A DNA stretch of 64,000 nucleotides from Heligmosomoides polygyrus polygyrus (GCA_947396885.1 OX377201.1:22235923-22299922); one strand, 5' to 3'; shown: positions 1 to 11,672, counted from the first letter of the stretch. Notes: generated by a model not told the origin, from the sequence alone. Numbers and translations are program-made.

Positions 1-718
1 TAAAATGCGCTTATTTGGATTTCAGATTCTTAGTAGGGTTCTAACGTGTTCCTTTTAAAGATAAAAAGTGTTCACTTTAAAGTAAAGATGTACATGACAT
101 AGATCGACGGAAACGATACTATCTTTGTGAGGTTATGACACTGGTTTCGAACAAGGCAACCACTAACTCACTGCTCCTTCTATTAGGAAACAAATAGGAT
201 GATCGGACTAAAATCTCTGGTGTCTAGAAGGAACGCTGCTGATCAAAAAATGCTGTTCAAGATTCTCACAGAAAACTCAAGTGGTAACGAAGAGAAGTAG
301 TAGGCTCCGGCTGCAAGTGCCCATTGCAAGGACCACGATCAGATCTTCATTTTTGATGTGTAGAAGGCTGCAGGAGCTCAGCACTGTTTGTGCATAATGA
401 AAATCTCCTATCCATGCATGCTTTCAGAATATTGCTGTTGATTAAATTATGTTCATAGCTGCATCCAGAGTTGCGAATGCCTCTGATCTACGTTTGGTTG
501 CTGTTTTATGAATTTCTTAATAGAACATGTTCCTTTTTCTCATTTGTTTTATGCGTGAGTAGCATGCCCACGCTATCTGAATAAACAAGCGAATTAAGGA
601 CAATTCCAACTGTCGTCATCCATTGGACCACACGCTCATAGAAAGTATTAAGAACTTCTAAGAGTCAGGACAAGAAAAACAATAGAAATAACATAATGAA
701 AGTGTATGACGTACAAAC
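1..718. other. no gene recognised
   Basis: Unique-looking AT-moderate sequence. I see no convincing exon, RNA gene or repeat. Confidence 0.4.
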
Positions 719-960
719 AGCGGTGTTAATCAGTCCCTTTCTGGGATGCGTCATGTACATCACTTATACTGGATATTGTGGAGGCAATTTCAATGCATCT
801 CTGGCTTAGACAATGGCTTGTGGTTGCCGATGGACAAGTCGCCGACTCTAGACATGTTGAAAGCTTAGTAGGCCTGGACGGGAATCTAAACCAAGAAGCT
901 CGGCTCGAGTGCACGCGAAAGCCGATACCTCGCTCGACTGCGTTACCACGTGCCCATGAA
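719..960 (-). mobile_element. SINE-A copy, decayed
   Basis: Reads as the reverse complement of the SINE-A consensus. The tail side (GGGATGCGTCATGTA) comes first and the head side (CTCGACTGCGTTACCACG) last. Many substitutions mark it as an old copy. Confidence 0.7.
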
Positions 961-983
961 AGGTCATAAAGAATGAAAAGACA

Positions 984-1110
984 AAGGACGGCGGTGTTCA
1001 ATCCCTTTTGGGATGCGCCACGTGTTCTATTTCTAATGCGCCACGAATGCTACTTCTAAGAAATGTCGGGTAGGCTGTTTGAATGCGTATTTGGCCATTC
1101 AACTTAGTGG
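984..1110 (-). mobile_element. SINE-A tail fragment
   Basis: Contains GACGGCGGTGTTCAATCCC and GGGATGCGCCACG, then GCGTATTTGGCCATTCAAC. This is the 3' half of SINE-A in reverse orientation, with a short internal duplication of the 'gcgccacg..tctacttct' segment. It stops where the non-LTR fragment begins, and SINE-A sequence resumes near 1466. Confidence 0.7.
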
Positions 1111-1119
1111 TGATGTCCG

Positions 1120-1465
1120 TTCCTCCACGACGTTTCACTGGAAACTGCTCGCTTAGATTGGAACGAGTACGCAACGACTCCATACGGCAGAGTTCGGTGT
1201 CATCTCGATATTTGAGAAGATGCGCGAAGCTCGTCTGCGATGGTAAGGCCACGTCTTTCGGTCACCATCCGGAAGATTGGTCTTAACCTTATGCGTTCGG
1301 AAAGCGGCTGCGAGGACGACCAAAGCAGCAGCTTCTTGATATGCTGTGTCAGGACTTGAAGATGACTAGGCTGCACCCTGATCAGGCATTTGATGGGGAA
1401 AAGCGGCGCCAGTATTCTAGGAAAGCGGACCCAGCAACTATGTGGTACAAACGCTGCAGAAGAAG
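1120..1465 (+). pseudogene. non-LTR retrotransposon C-terminal fragment (same family as 61240-62534)
   Basis: Broken reading frames match the C-terminal end of the reverse transcriptase element near 62200-62534. Shared peptides are RNDSIRQ (RNEAIRQ there) and KMREARLRWYGH-like 'RRCAKLVCDGKATSFGH'. At the DNA level, GCGGACCC..GCTGCAGAAGAAGAAG matches the other copy's 3' end. Frameshifts make it non-coding. It lies between two SINE-A halves and ends in a GAA-rich tail joined to SINE-A sequence. Confidence 0.7.
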
Positions 1466-1615
1466 AAGATTTGGCCATACAACTGTACAAATTGCGGCGT
1501 CCAGCCGACACTAAGTCATCGTTTAATACTTCTCAGGAAATCCGAACCAGGAAGCTGGCCTGTGTGCACGCTACAGCCGACCCCTCCCCCGACTGCGCTA
1601 CACTCGCCTATGAAG
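1466..1615 (-). mobile_element. SINE-A head half
   Basis: Starts at ATTTGGCCATACAA and ends with CGACTGCGCTACACTCGCC, the reverse complement of the box A head. Box B is preserved in reverse (GGAAATCCGAACC-like). The break at ATTTGGCC is the same SINE position as in the copy at 62560. Confidence 0.75.
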
Positions 1616-1639
1616 GTCATACGTAGGAACAACTAGTGA

Positions 1640-2150
1640 CCAGGTGCGAAGGCATTCAGAGATACCATTATGTAAGGAGCAAGAAGGTTACACGCTCACC
1701 TGAACAAAGATGAAAGACCCGAGTTCGAAAAAAGTTCCTAGTTAGAGGGTGGGAGCAACTGTAGGCGTTCGAAAACGCTGTTATCGAAGCGCAGCTATTA
1801 AACCCAAATTAATCACACCGTCTGCCATGGGAACATTCTAATCCGCACGATAATCTCCGATAAAGTCGCTGCTGCCGTTATAAAAGGCGTGAGTGATTAG
1901 CCGCTTACGTGAACAGATAGACATCACCTCGAGACCGCATGAGGTCTGATAAGCTGACCACAAATATTCACCCAAACTTTGTACGGGTTATCTGCTGCAA
2001 GACATGCTGCTGATAACAATTGTCCAACGAATTATGGACGACAAAGCAGAAGAACCATAGTCGGTTAGTCGCCTAAGAGGAAATTTTGATGGCGACAATC
2101 AGCCGCCTGAGATAAGCCACGCATTTTACTCATATTTGGCATTCTAAGTG
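1640..2150. other. no gene recognised
   Basis: Nothing beyond unassigned sequence is apparent. Confidence 0.4.
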
Positions 2151-2157
2151 CGGGCAT

Positions 2158-2310
2158 GCGCGTGCAGGCGCAGTCGAAAGAGACTCTGGTCTTACAGTGC
2201 ACTCTGAGTGTTCAAGATTCCTGCCCAAGACCACCTAAGTCTTCCATTCCGCAGAGGAAGCCGAACTGGAGCCAGATATGCTTGGGAAGGATACTGATTT
2301 GTCCATTGGA
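2158..2310 (+). mobile_element. SINE-A head, decayed
   Basis: GCGCGTGCAGGCGCAGTCG resembles the head and box A. The order CCTGCCCAAGACCACC, CTTCCATTCC, TGCTTGGGAAGGATA matches the SINE-A body. It fades before the tail. Confidence 0.6.
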
Positions 2311-2945
2311 TAGCACTTTAAGTCATTTTAAGACAAATTCGGGAATTCCATCCCAGTGGAGGGGCAAGTCATTCGCTCTGTTGGACAACAATGATAAAAC
2401 TGAGGGTGAATTATTTTCCGGGGACGGAATGCAGAACTAAATTACGAGGTCCCCTCATTGCAATTTTCTTACAGGATGAGGCCATTCTGTTGTTGATTGC
2501 TTCGGTGTACCACTAGGATGGATCCCAAATTCGACTTCAGATGACCTTCACGACAGCCTATGTAAGCACTTAAAATGTGTGACGTATCCCTAGAAGAGCG
2601 GACAACCAGCAGTCCTTCTTCTTTGTGGTTTGTGCGGCTGCATCTGTAGAGACGGGAACTAGCCGACCCTCATTCATCAACCCACCCCCCATGCAGAGAT
2701 CGAAGAAGGACCACGCCACCTACCGGTTGAACAGCCAGAGGCCCTACTCACGATTGTTAAGGTAATGGGTTAGTTGTAATGGATAGGTTTGCCAACGGAG
2801 GATAGAGGGCAGAGGGCAGATTTGGCATTAATGGTATGATATAATTCGGTGAATAATTCTAGTAATTCTTCCACACCTTTCACCCACTTCCACGCTTTGG
2901 TGAATTCCAGCAATGCTTCAGTCAATTTCTACTCTATACCCACAT
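2311..2945. other. no gene recognised
   Basis: No convincing feature is seen. A short purine-rich run (GAGGGCAGAGGGCAGA) lies near 2806. Confidence 0.4.
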
Positions 2946-2949
2946 AACC

Positions 2950-3366
2950 TTGAGTGAAGCCATTCATCAATCCGGCATCAGGACCGACCGTGTAAACAAG
3001 CTGTCAACTTTTCTGGAAATATTTTCTCATACATACAACACTGAAGAGTGTGCTTTACGGGAAGTGGGCTCCGTTAAGGATTTGGGTTTTTCTTATAGCA
3101 ATAACCTCGACTTTGGAAAGCATATCCGTGCTATGTATAATATGCATATGATACGAACATATTACAGATTTAAGGCGTTAGTCACTAGGAATAAATCTGT
3201 TCTCCTTAAGGTGTACAAGACTAATTGCAGTGTTCTGGACGAGTGCAGAGTGCAACATCCTCACACACGAAAATTGTTTTGTACTAGGTTGCCTGGAAAG
3301 TTATTTGAGTGCTTCACTTTGAACTACCATAACTTTCCCAAATCTTATCGGATGCAGCCGAAATAA
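2950..3366 (+). pseudogene. CR1-like non-LTR reverse transcriptase C-terminal fragment
   Basis: The 138-codon frame holds SVKDLGFSYSNNLDFGKHI and ALVTRNKSVLLKVYKT. These match the segment after the RT fingers and palm of CR1/Jockey-type elements (usually 'V.DLGV.i...l.F..Hi' and 'LLLKAYKTYVRP'). After KVYKT the frame loses similarity, so the copy is frameshifted or recombined. It has the same domain as the better preserved copy at 42867-43495. No endonuclease or palm YADD is present, so it is inactive. Confidence 0.65.
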
Positions 3367-3479
3367 GCACCGTTCTAATCATCATACGTTTTTTCAACGG
3401 CACAGCAGTTGACTTATTCCCTCAGCGAAAAAATTAGGTGGTGGAGATTCGACAAAATCCACGAAAGCTGCTTTGGCTT

Positions 3480-4545
3480 ACTACTGAATGATGAAGGTTT
3501 TACCAGCGAGAATGTTCTGGAAGTGTTAGAAAAGGTGGTAGACGGTTGGTGAGAGGTCTGGAGAATATGGCGGATGAGGCAGAACTTCAACCTTTAATTC
3601 GTTCAATTTTCGAATAGTGATTTGTGAAACATGTGGGAGGACGTTATCGTGCAAAAGAATCGGGTCTCTTCTGTTGACCCATGCTGGCTGAATTTGACGC
3701 ATTTTTCGAAGCATTTCGTAGATTGCCTTACAGTATGGCTCTGCTGTGACCGTTTGGCCTGGTGCCAAAAAGTTGTAATGGACCACACCACCCGGCGACC
3801 ACCACGCCGTGTCCTTTACCTTTTTCGGTGGGGTCGCCTTTGGAAATTGCCTAGGGGGTTCGTCGGCGACCAACCACTGTCTGGAACGTTTCCTGTTATT
3901 GCACAGAATCCGCTTTTCATCACAAGCGATGCTTCAATCCAAAAACGGGTCAGTGTTGTTGCGTAAGGGTAGAGAAGAACTAGTCTCGAAACGTGACATT
4001 TTTGTCGCTCACTCAACTCGTGGGGCACCCAATTTTCAAGTTTTTCACCTTCCGAAGGCGTTTCAAAGCATTCGCAACAGCAGTTTTACTGACGTCTAGC
4101 TCCTCCGGGATCCGGCGAACTGTTTAGGATGGCTCAGCATCCACCAATTCCTTCAATTAGTCGTCCAGGATTGCTCTAGGTCGACCGCTACGGGGGTCAT
4201 CTTCGAGGCTGAGATCTCCGGTCCGGGATCCACTGAACCACTGGCACACAGTGCTTTCTCCAACACTATTAGGCCCCCACACTTGGTTGATCTGTCGAGC
4301 TGTCTCGGCCGTTTGTCCCAATTTGAAGCTAAAATAAAATACCGTGCGGAATTGCTCCTTCGACATACTTAAATAAGCTCTTCAAGAACCGAAATATAAA
4401 ACAAATTTGGCGCATAAATTATTTAGTAAGGTAGAGCGAAAAAGCCTGTACAGAAAGAAGTATTAATGCACAAGGCAAGTTGAATTTTCACTTAATAATA
4501 GACGAATCAAAAATAATCCTGAGAACTTTCTGGACAACCTAGTAT
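3480..4545 (-). pseudogene. mariner transposase, broken
   Basis: Three minus-strand frame pieces cover a mariner transposase in order. The N-terminal helix-turn-helix part begins MSKEQFRTVF and includes SGRPRAILDD (4157-4366). A middle part has PHELSERQ (around 4028). A C-terminal part has AWVNRRDPILLHDN, LPHPPYSPDLSP and TVYHLF (3526-3873). The second catalytic Asp is kept (HDN), but the third is Val (SPTVYH instead of SPTDYH). With the frameshifts this copy cannot be active. A mariner-like end (GACAACCTAGTA) lies near 4535. The other end is not clear. Confidence 0.85.
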
Positions 4546-4955
4546 TAGACTCTTCCGAATGACCAGAAAAACGTTGTTTTATCTGAGGGATAGCGACTGT
4601 ATACTCATTCAAAAAGCGCATTCACGTGTGCTCAAGGCTTCGTGTGTAGGAGAGTTTTGAATACAAATTTTTTGGAACAAATGATCAGAACTATAGGGTC
4701 AGACGCGCCTACTTTGGTTTGAAAGGTTAAAGGGAAAACTGTATAAATGGCTATCAAGTGGTTCATCTCTACATCACGTAGATCGATATAGCGGTAGGTA
4801 GCATATAGGAACTCAGCTTAAAGTTACAGACATGAATTAATGCAAAAGCAATTTTCTTTCAAAGTTTGCTCAGTTTCCGAAGAAGCGGGTTTTCTAGCGT
4901 CCTACTCCGGTGTTCGCTTGCCAAAACTGATACACGTAATCGTGCTAGCGAAGGA
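4546..4955. other. no gene recognised
   Basis: Unassigned sequence. Confidence 0.35.
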
Positions 4956-4959
4956 ATTC

Positions 4960-5026
4960 TTTTTCCATGCAAACTACGAACCTTTAATCCTCCTAAAGGC
5001 TTAAAGGTTTGTAGTGCATGGAAAAA
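4960..5026. repeat. 67-nt near-perfect hairpin
   Basis: The left arm 4960-4987 (TTTTTCCATGCAAACTAC...) pairs with 5001-5026 (TTAAAGGTTTGTAGTGCATG...). The stem is 26 bp with one 2-nt bulge and one G-T pair, and the loop is 13 nt. The size is compatible with either a pre-miRNA or a tiny MITE relic. No second copy was noticed in the window. Confidence 0.7.
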
Positions 5027-5029
5027 GAA

Positions 5030-6118
5030 GCAGCAGGAAATTTTCATTCCAAATTTTCCCGGCTACTTCTGTTACAAGGCAGAACTGAGCCACGAGCTCA
5101 TACACAAACTGGGATCACTACACGAACAAATCCTGCCCAACAGAGACCGGAGAGCAAACGACCTGCTCGGGTTCGAGAGAAGGCAACAAGCTTGATGGAC
5201 AGCAGTCAAGGCACTGAAACAGGGCTCTCCGCTTTTTTTCCGGCCTATATTGATGTTGAAATCGAATTTTCCGCCGTTCGGCTTCGTTCCCTAGAGCCAG
5301 CAAAAAACCACTTCAATAATTAATTCCGGACAACTCGCCCTGTAATGGTCTTCGTTCGGGTTACTGGACGGGGAAAGCAAGCTCCACGCCTAATTCGTTA
5401 CCCTCCGAGGTACTAATAAATGCCTGAATGGAGAATTTGGAGAACACCACCTCCGCCGCCCACCTCTGTATTCTGTTGTTGGCAGCAGTTTCTAGAAGAA
5501 ATTGGGCGATTCTTCCTATCAAACCACTCGATGTAGCCTTAGTCATCTAGGAACGATAGCAGGAAAGTCTTGTGAGGTAAATTCTCATTGTAACTGAGAT
5601 AGAATATATTTTTAAAGCGGCTTTTTTTTTGTAACGAGCAGCTGCTGCAGCGACCTTTTTGCAAATAATAATTTTTGTAAAGAGAAATTTCTCAGAAAGT
5701 TGTTATATAATATAAAAATTATGCTGGTCAAAGTAAAAGGCACATCAAATCTCAAGTTGTCGTACGGTCTCCCTGTAGCAGAGCGCTGGATTTGGAATAA
5801 ACTTAAATGACTACATTACGCATGTGTAGCCCTTTAGTGTAGTGTGGAAATGCGCAATCAAACTACGTCCACTACACTCCGTAGAAATAGAATGCGTGGC
5901 GCATCCCAGGAGAGATTGATAAGTCCCACTATCCTTGTCCGTAATTTCTAAAGAATATCTACGCACTCTCGTATTTGATATGCTGTTAACATTTAATTCC
6001 ACACATGGCGGATTTGCTTATTGGCAAAAACTGCCGCTCATATTGTAGAAGCCGTCAAGCGCTAAGAAAAACTCTTCCAATCTTCGTCAAGGCACTAGAT
6101 GATCTACGCTGCCAAATG
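5030..6118. other. no gene recognised
   Basis: Open frames near 4866-5323 on both strands mostly reflect the hairpin and low stop density. No family was recognised. 5600-5720 is AT-rich. Confidence 0.35.
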
Positions 6119-6366
6119 ATGGGCGCGCCGTAGCGCAGCCGGAGGAGGACCCCGCCTTCTGTGAGCGCCCCGATTCAAGGTTCTTGATTCCAAGACAACC
6201 AATCCTTCCATCTCTTCGACAACGCTGACACGTTTAGCGGCTGACTACCGAAAGTCACTAGTATACGTCATATACGTGTTCCAATTGCCTCCACAATATC
6301 CCGCCCACGTGGCGTGGCGTATGCATGGCGCATCCCACGAAGGCTTAAATAGCGCTGTCCTACATC
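6119..6366 (+). mobile_element. SINE-A copy, decayed
   Basis: Head GGGCGCGCCGTAGCGCAGCC with box A, then CCTCCACAATATCCCG and GCATGGCGCATCCCACG, then a CGCTGTCCT tail. Nearly full length but divergent. Box B is degenerate. Confidence 0.8.
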
Positions 6367-6480
6367 ATTTAGAGTAACAGATTTATGCGATAGCGACGTG
6401 ATGCTCCAGGTGAAGAGGAAGGAGAAAAGACGGAGTTATTTGAATCTATTTGGGATTCCACCCCATTAAAGATTAAGGGA

Positions 6481-6705
6481 AGTGTGGAACAATCTGAATG
6501 CTTCCTCGACAAGTACCATGGCTTGCGACGGCCACACGATAGAAATGTCAGAGTCTTGTCCTTTCTAGACAAGTCTATCACCAAACTACCGACCACTGAG
6601 GAGTGGAAAGTTTGTTGGCCTGGTCCGAAAAGCGAAACCAAGAACCTGGCGGAATCGGATGCACGCGAGAGCCGGAGCCTCCCTTGACGGCGCTGTGACG
6701 CAACC
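6481..6705 (-). mobile_element. SINE-A copy, decayed
   Basis: Reverse-oriented SINE-A body: CTTGCGACGGCCACACGAT, TGTCCTTTCTAGACAAGTC, GATGCACGCGAGAGCC. The tail is missing. Confidence 0.7.
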
Positions 6706-6709
6706 AGGC

Positions 6710-7520
6710 TCTGGTTTTCGCAAACCCATCTCCTAACAGAGAGGAATGACAGATCACAAGATTCTGGTCTAGGGGCCACTTGGAATTTCTTAATTTAGAG
6801 GTGACGAATTAATCAAGGCAGTGAACGACACCGGGTAGACACAACATCGGCGCCATTTCACAGCAACATTCGAATTCTCAATAATTGTATGAGATATGAG
6901 ACGGCGATGAGTAAGACGTCAGCAGGAAGTGCAGGTGGGCGCCAATCGCTGTAGTGCGGCGAGCACCGTCAGTACAGCGTCGTCGGGCGACGTGGGACGT
7001 AGGGATTCGACGACTTGAAAGGATCCTGAATAGGCTGGGGAATAAAACATGAGGTGATCGGGCGATGTATGCACAAACTGATCGAATTAATTCCGCGTCC
7101 ACGCCGTCTTTCCGCAAGCTGTGCTTCGCATTCCGAACGTAAGACGGCGACTATTAGCCATCACCGTCATGACTGCTATACCAGGCGTATTGGAACTCTA
7201 CAGTGGACAGCGGCCGCGGTGACTTTGGACTATTATAGAAAGAAAAGGTATGGTGCATCACCACCGCCGCTATCTTGCGTACCGAAGCAAGAGGAGAGCG
7301 GTTTTCCAATAAGCCTAAAACCGTAAGTAGGGTACGTTTCACGCATGCTGTCTCCTTGGATGTGGTAGCCGTTTCTAAGTTTCCCTCTTCAGAGTTACCC
7401 TCATTTTCCGTTCCGCGTAATATCATGGTAGTCCAATAGACTACCGTCAAGATGCTACTGTAGACACATTCGGAACACCAGCGGACAAACAGCTGATCTG
7501 CCGCGATATTCAGAGACAGT
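6710..7520. other. no gene recognised
   Basis: Contains open frames on both strands (e.g. 7054-7326 plus, 7154-7573 minus) with no recognisable domain. I treat them as chance. Confidence 0.35.
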
Positions 7521-7720
7521 AAACAGCACCCGAAGGCGATTGGTTTCCTCAAACAATTGCACCCTTCCAACATTCAGAGTTTCTTTTCATATAATAGCTC
7601 CAGAATCCAAAAAACAAGAAAAATGAAACAGTCTGGAACAAGAAGCATGCAAAGGAACTCTGACTTTTGAAAGGGTGCAATTACATATTAGAGCAAATCA
7701 ATTACATTTTGGTGCTGTTT
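7521..7720. mobile_element. 200-bp MITE with inverted ends
   Basis: Left end AAACAGCACC (7521-7530) is the exact reverse complement of right end GGTGCTGTTT (7711-7720). An inner inverted pair (TTGCACCCTTCCAA / TTTTGAAAGGGTGCAA) sits about 30 nt in. It has no coding capacity. It interrupts the outer left side of foldback E, where the right side has no counterpart. Confidence 0.65.
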
Positions 7721-7729
7721 GCTGACTCT

Positions 7730-8444
7730 GACAAGGGAAGGATCTGAAGCGGATGTCTGAACGGGGAAAGCGAGTCATATATGAAAAATCCCACGCCTAA
7801 TTAGTATAAAAATGTGTTTCTTTTTCGCCAATTCGTTAAACCCAAGGAGTAGGTGCCCTTGAAGTTACAGTGGAATCGGCGTCTCATGAGTTCGGGGGCC
7901 TTGTACGCTCGCGATGCCTCTACGGGCAAACGGCTCGGAGCGCAGGGGATAGTGGCGTTGCTTCATGTGAGGGAGGTCGGGGGTTCGATTCCACCGCGCT
8001 GTGGTATTTTTACATTTCATCTGACTTGTTGAGTTTTGAAGGACTCTGACGTCTGTACTATTTTCAGAGGTTTTCTGCCCAATTTTCCAGCTGCATACTG
8101 TGGTACTCAACATGATGATATATAAAATTCAACACCAGTGATACACAAGTACAAACTGCATGAAGCAGCACTGGTAATAATACGGGCAGCGTATAAAAGC
8201 TACAGGTTCCTCACAGTTTATTTCCATCATGTACCAATGACCTCTTGTCGGCAGGGGCATCGCGAGATTCATCCCCGATCTCACGAGGCGCCGATTCCAT
8301 TGTAACTTCAAAGACCCCTACTCCTTGGGTTTAACGAATCGGCAAAAAAGAAACACATTTTTATACTAATTGAGGGGTGGAGATTCTCACTATATGACTC
8401 GCTCTTCCCGTTCAGACAGACATACGCTTTAGACCCTTCCCTTG
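7730..8444. mobile_element. foldback repeat E with tRNA-like core
   Basis: 7730-7900 and 8265-8444 are inverted copies of each other. Shared runs include AAAATGTGTTTCTTTTT and TTCGTTAAACCCAAGGAGTA. The centre holds a tRNA-like stretch: an AGCGCAG..GCGCTG terminal pair around 7938-8002 and box B GGTTCGATTCC near 7984. A second copy of the left arm plus core is at 17503-17775. Confidence 0.75.
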
Positions 8445-9126
8445 TGAGTGACACAACATACAGGCGGCTTGTCCGCTGATATTCAGAAAAAGTGACTGCC
8501 TTATCCACTCGATGGTACTCTATTAGTCTACTATGGTTATATTAGTTAGCGAAGAATAATGGTTCGTCTTCTGAGAGTGAGCTTTCAAAACTGCGTGTAA
8601 AAAACTGTTTCCTAGAAGAAATATGAAGGTTAAAGGTCATAGACGATCTGTTCCTTTTGTGGGTCACTGGCACTCAACTCATCCTCAACTCACTGGAAAA
8701 CCAAGAACATTGACTGCCTCTGAAATGGACCCGAGTCCAGAAGGTTGCACGTGGATCAGAGTTTATGTTGTTAGCTGTCGGATTCTCGCTGTTTATTATT
8801 GTATAAAAATCAACGCCTGATACAATTCAGCATTGGGTAAGCTCATTTCGGTTTGTTTGCATACGATGCTCTTCGATGCGGAGAGTAAACGCCACAGCAT
8901 ATAGGTTGCAATTCTGTGTTCCCTACCTAGGATGCCCTGTAGCGAACCTGTAAGTCTTTTCCAAAGAGAACCCCTCGGACACCTTTAGCATGTTGTAACA
9001 GAGTCAGCCGTCATGTTGTCGCACTGGTTAAGGGTTACGAAAGGGCCTCTTGGAAAAACTTTTGACTCGTACATCTTCGATACTCGGTAGATATTTAATT
9101 CCCTACTGCATTGCACTAACTACATA
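8445..9126. other. no gene recognised
   Basis: A 65-codon open frame at 8623-8820 shows no family features. The rest is unassigned. Confidence 0.35.
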
Positions 9127-9980
9127 TTAGGCTGTCCCAAAACTAATCTCCCTCTCGAGGTATGAATAAATAAATAAGTTTCTTAACCTAAAGCGTTCCG
9201 TCTCAGGGAAAGCCTCACATACCGTTCGGTAGGTTTTGTCCTGCCCTTTCAAAAAACATATGTGGATGCCGCTCTTATTTTTCCCGCCGACCTTTTCCAG
9301 GACTCCGTGAAATCATGAACCAACGCCACTATCGAGTCACCATGCTTTACGAATAAATTTGCGACATTCTGTGGCGTAGGAATCCCGTAACCTTAGCAGT
9401 GATTGGCTGCTTCTGGGCTGTTCTTGCGAACGAACGTTGAGGCTCTGCTTCGAAAAATCCGCTTCTGCCGAATAATCTCGAAGGAACCGTGAATCGGCAA
9501 GGTGAAGAAGATGAAGAAGTGGGTGCCCATGAGGTGACCGATGAGCGGCGTCTAGCACGTTTCGACGTTTGCTCCAACCTGCTAGTTCGCTTTGAGAATG
9601 AGCCTCTTGCAAGCCGTATCATAACTATAGATGAAAGTGGGTCCTTTACGATAACAGGAAACGGCGATTTGTCTGGGTACATAAGGCAACTCAACACCCT
9701 TTCCTAAGCTCGACCTTCATCTTAAAAGAGTTATGGTTGATTTGTGGTGGTGTTGTGAAGGTGTAGTCCGTTACAGCTTTTTACAACTTGGCCAGGCAGT
9801 CACAGCAGAGTCTTACTGCTGTGATTTAGACCAAATGTACGAGATGTTGCAAAAATTGTGGCCGGCAGTGGTGAATAGAGGGCTGTTGCAGGACAACGCA
9901 AGGCCGCACAGATCACAAATCACTCGATGAAAATTGACCCATTCAAGCATCGAAGTTCTCCTTCGCCCACCATAAAAAGA
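9127..9980 (+). pseudogene. mariner transposase, broken, with left TIR
   Basis: TTAGGCTGTCCCAAAACTAA at 9127, preceded by TA, looks like a mariner left inverted end. Downstream plus-strand pieces read GAHEVTDERRLARFDVCSN..RIITIDESGS (WxPHEL linker and first catalytic Asp region), then VDLWWCCEGVVRYSF..AVVNRGLLQDNARPH (second Asp). Frameshifts and in-frame stops separate them. The C-terminal third is cut off at a SINE-A insertion. Confidence 0.8.
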
Positions 9981-10277
9981 TAAGGGATAATGGACGGCGT
10001 TACTAAATCCCTTCTGGGATGCGCCAGCGCATTCTACTTCTACGGGATGTCATGGAGGCGACATGAATGCGTATTTGGCCATACTTGCGGACTTGCGGTG
10101 GCCAGCCGATGAATAAGTCAGCGCTTTATCCTTCCCAGACACGTCTGCTACCAATTCACCGACCCCGGAGGGATGGAGGGCTTGGTTGGCCTGAGCGGGA
10201 AATCCGAACCAGGAACCTGGTATCGGGTGCACGCGACAGTCGCGCCTTCTCCGACTGCGCCACACGCGCTCCCGCCC
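9981..10277 (-). mobile_element. SINE-A copy, near full length
   Basis: Tail GATAAGGGATAATGGACGG, then TGGGATGCGCC, ATTTGGCCATAC, CGACCCCGGAGGGATGG, and head CGACTGCGCCACACGCGC. Box A and box B are recognisable on the minus strand. Confidence 0.9.
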
Positions 10278-10309
10278 ACCATATTGCGAGAAAAACAGCG
10301 AAAAAGATC

Positions 10310-10505
10310 AAGTGTCCACCTGTTGCATGACAACGCGCGTCCACACATTGCATCCACAACCTGTAAGAAGATAGCCGGACTTGGCTGGCATCCAGTAGCC
10401 CCTCCACCGTATTCGTTGGGCCTTGCGCCATCGGACTATCATCTGTATAGACCGCTGAAGTATCATTTCAGAGGGAAATTTTTGAAAGCTATTATGACCT
10501 CAAGA
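10310..10505 (+). pseudogene. mariner transposase 3' fragment
   Basis: Frame HLLHDNARPHIASTTC..PPYSLGLAPSDYHLYRPL holds the second (HDN) and third (SDYH) catalytic Asp blocks of a mariner transposase. The DNARPH block already occurs in the piece ending at 9930. The two therefore come from different copies, or from a duplication, rather than one gene split by the SINE. Confidence 0.75.
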
Positions 10506-10509
10506 TGAC

Positions 10510-11672
10510 TTTCGACTACTTCTTCAAGTCGCAATCCGCTGATTTCTGGACGAATGGAATCAGCGATTTCCCGAGAAAATGGGAGAAGGTTATGTTGCTC
10601 TATGGTGAATATATGGTTGGTTCCTAGTTTGTATTTAGAAACTGGTTGAATAAAAAAAGATTTTTTTGTTTCAAGACTTTTCGGCCAGCCTAATATGTTT
10701 CGAGAGACACATAAACTCAGTACGGTTGCTATGTCGAACGATGTTCTGAATAAAAACGAACCATGTAAGGACAAACCAGTACATGCTAGCTCGCGTGTGT
10801 TGCTCGCGCGGGACAATCGATTTGCAGTGTTGCTCGCGCGGGACAATCGATTTCCAAGCGAGCTGGCGAGTGGAAATCTGCGTACTGTCCCACAGTGTCG
10901 CTCTTTTGCCGGCGCCAAGGGTGAGCGCAGGATTTTGCAGCAAAACGGCAACAGCTGGCAACTCTGAAAGGCTATTGGCGAGGAATGCGCGGATCTTGCG
11001 TTTCCATGTTGGAGTCCCAGATCAGGGCCATTTTTGCGCTTCAGAATTTGGTCGGTGTCCCGACATTTTGAACCGGAACGAGGAAGATAAGAGGGAATAA
11101 ATGATGAGTCAAAGCAATTTGTTCCGTACTGTAGAAATTCTAACTCTTGAATTCAAAATAGAAGGGAGAACAGAAAAATGTCCGCCTGTCTAGTTAACAG
11201 AACGCATGTAAAATAGTTTTTACACCAGCTTGTAGTTCGAAACCGTTCTCGGATCAAATCGCTCGAAGCGAAGGGCCTCATCCGATGATGTTTACATAGT
11301 TCGCGAAACGTAATCGCGCTTGGCTTCTAAGGAAGTGAAGAAATACCTTCAGCAGAAAAAGAAAAATGCACTATGCAGTAAAAACACCGTAGTTTGATAA
11401 TAAAAAAAGGAATAGTGAATTTCAGGGTAAGGTAAATTCCGCACCTAACCTAACCTTCAGATATTCAGAAATTCATAAAATGACAGTCACGCATACAATA
11501 ACACAGGTGGCCTATGAAAAAGGAGACTTCCCTCTAACAGATAAATACAGAAAGCCAACGTCCGTCTGACGTTAGCAAATAAAATCGTAGTGCAATATTA
11601 AAATCCTTCGGGAATGTAAGGAAACATCTTTTTATTAATAATAAATAATAAATAAAATTAAATGATATTAAT
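10510..11672. other. no gene; short tandem repeat at 10801-10853
   Basis: A 23-nt unit starting TGCTCGCGCGGGACAATCGA occurs at 10801-10823 and 10831-10853 (period 30). The remaining open frames have no recognisable product. The end is AT-rich. Confidence 0.45.
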
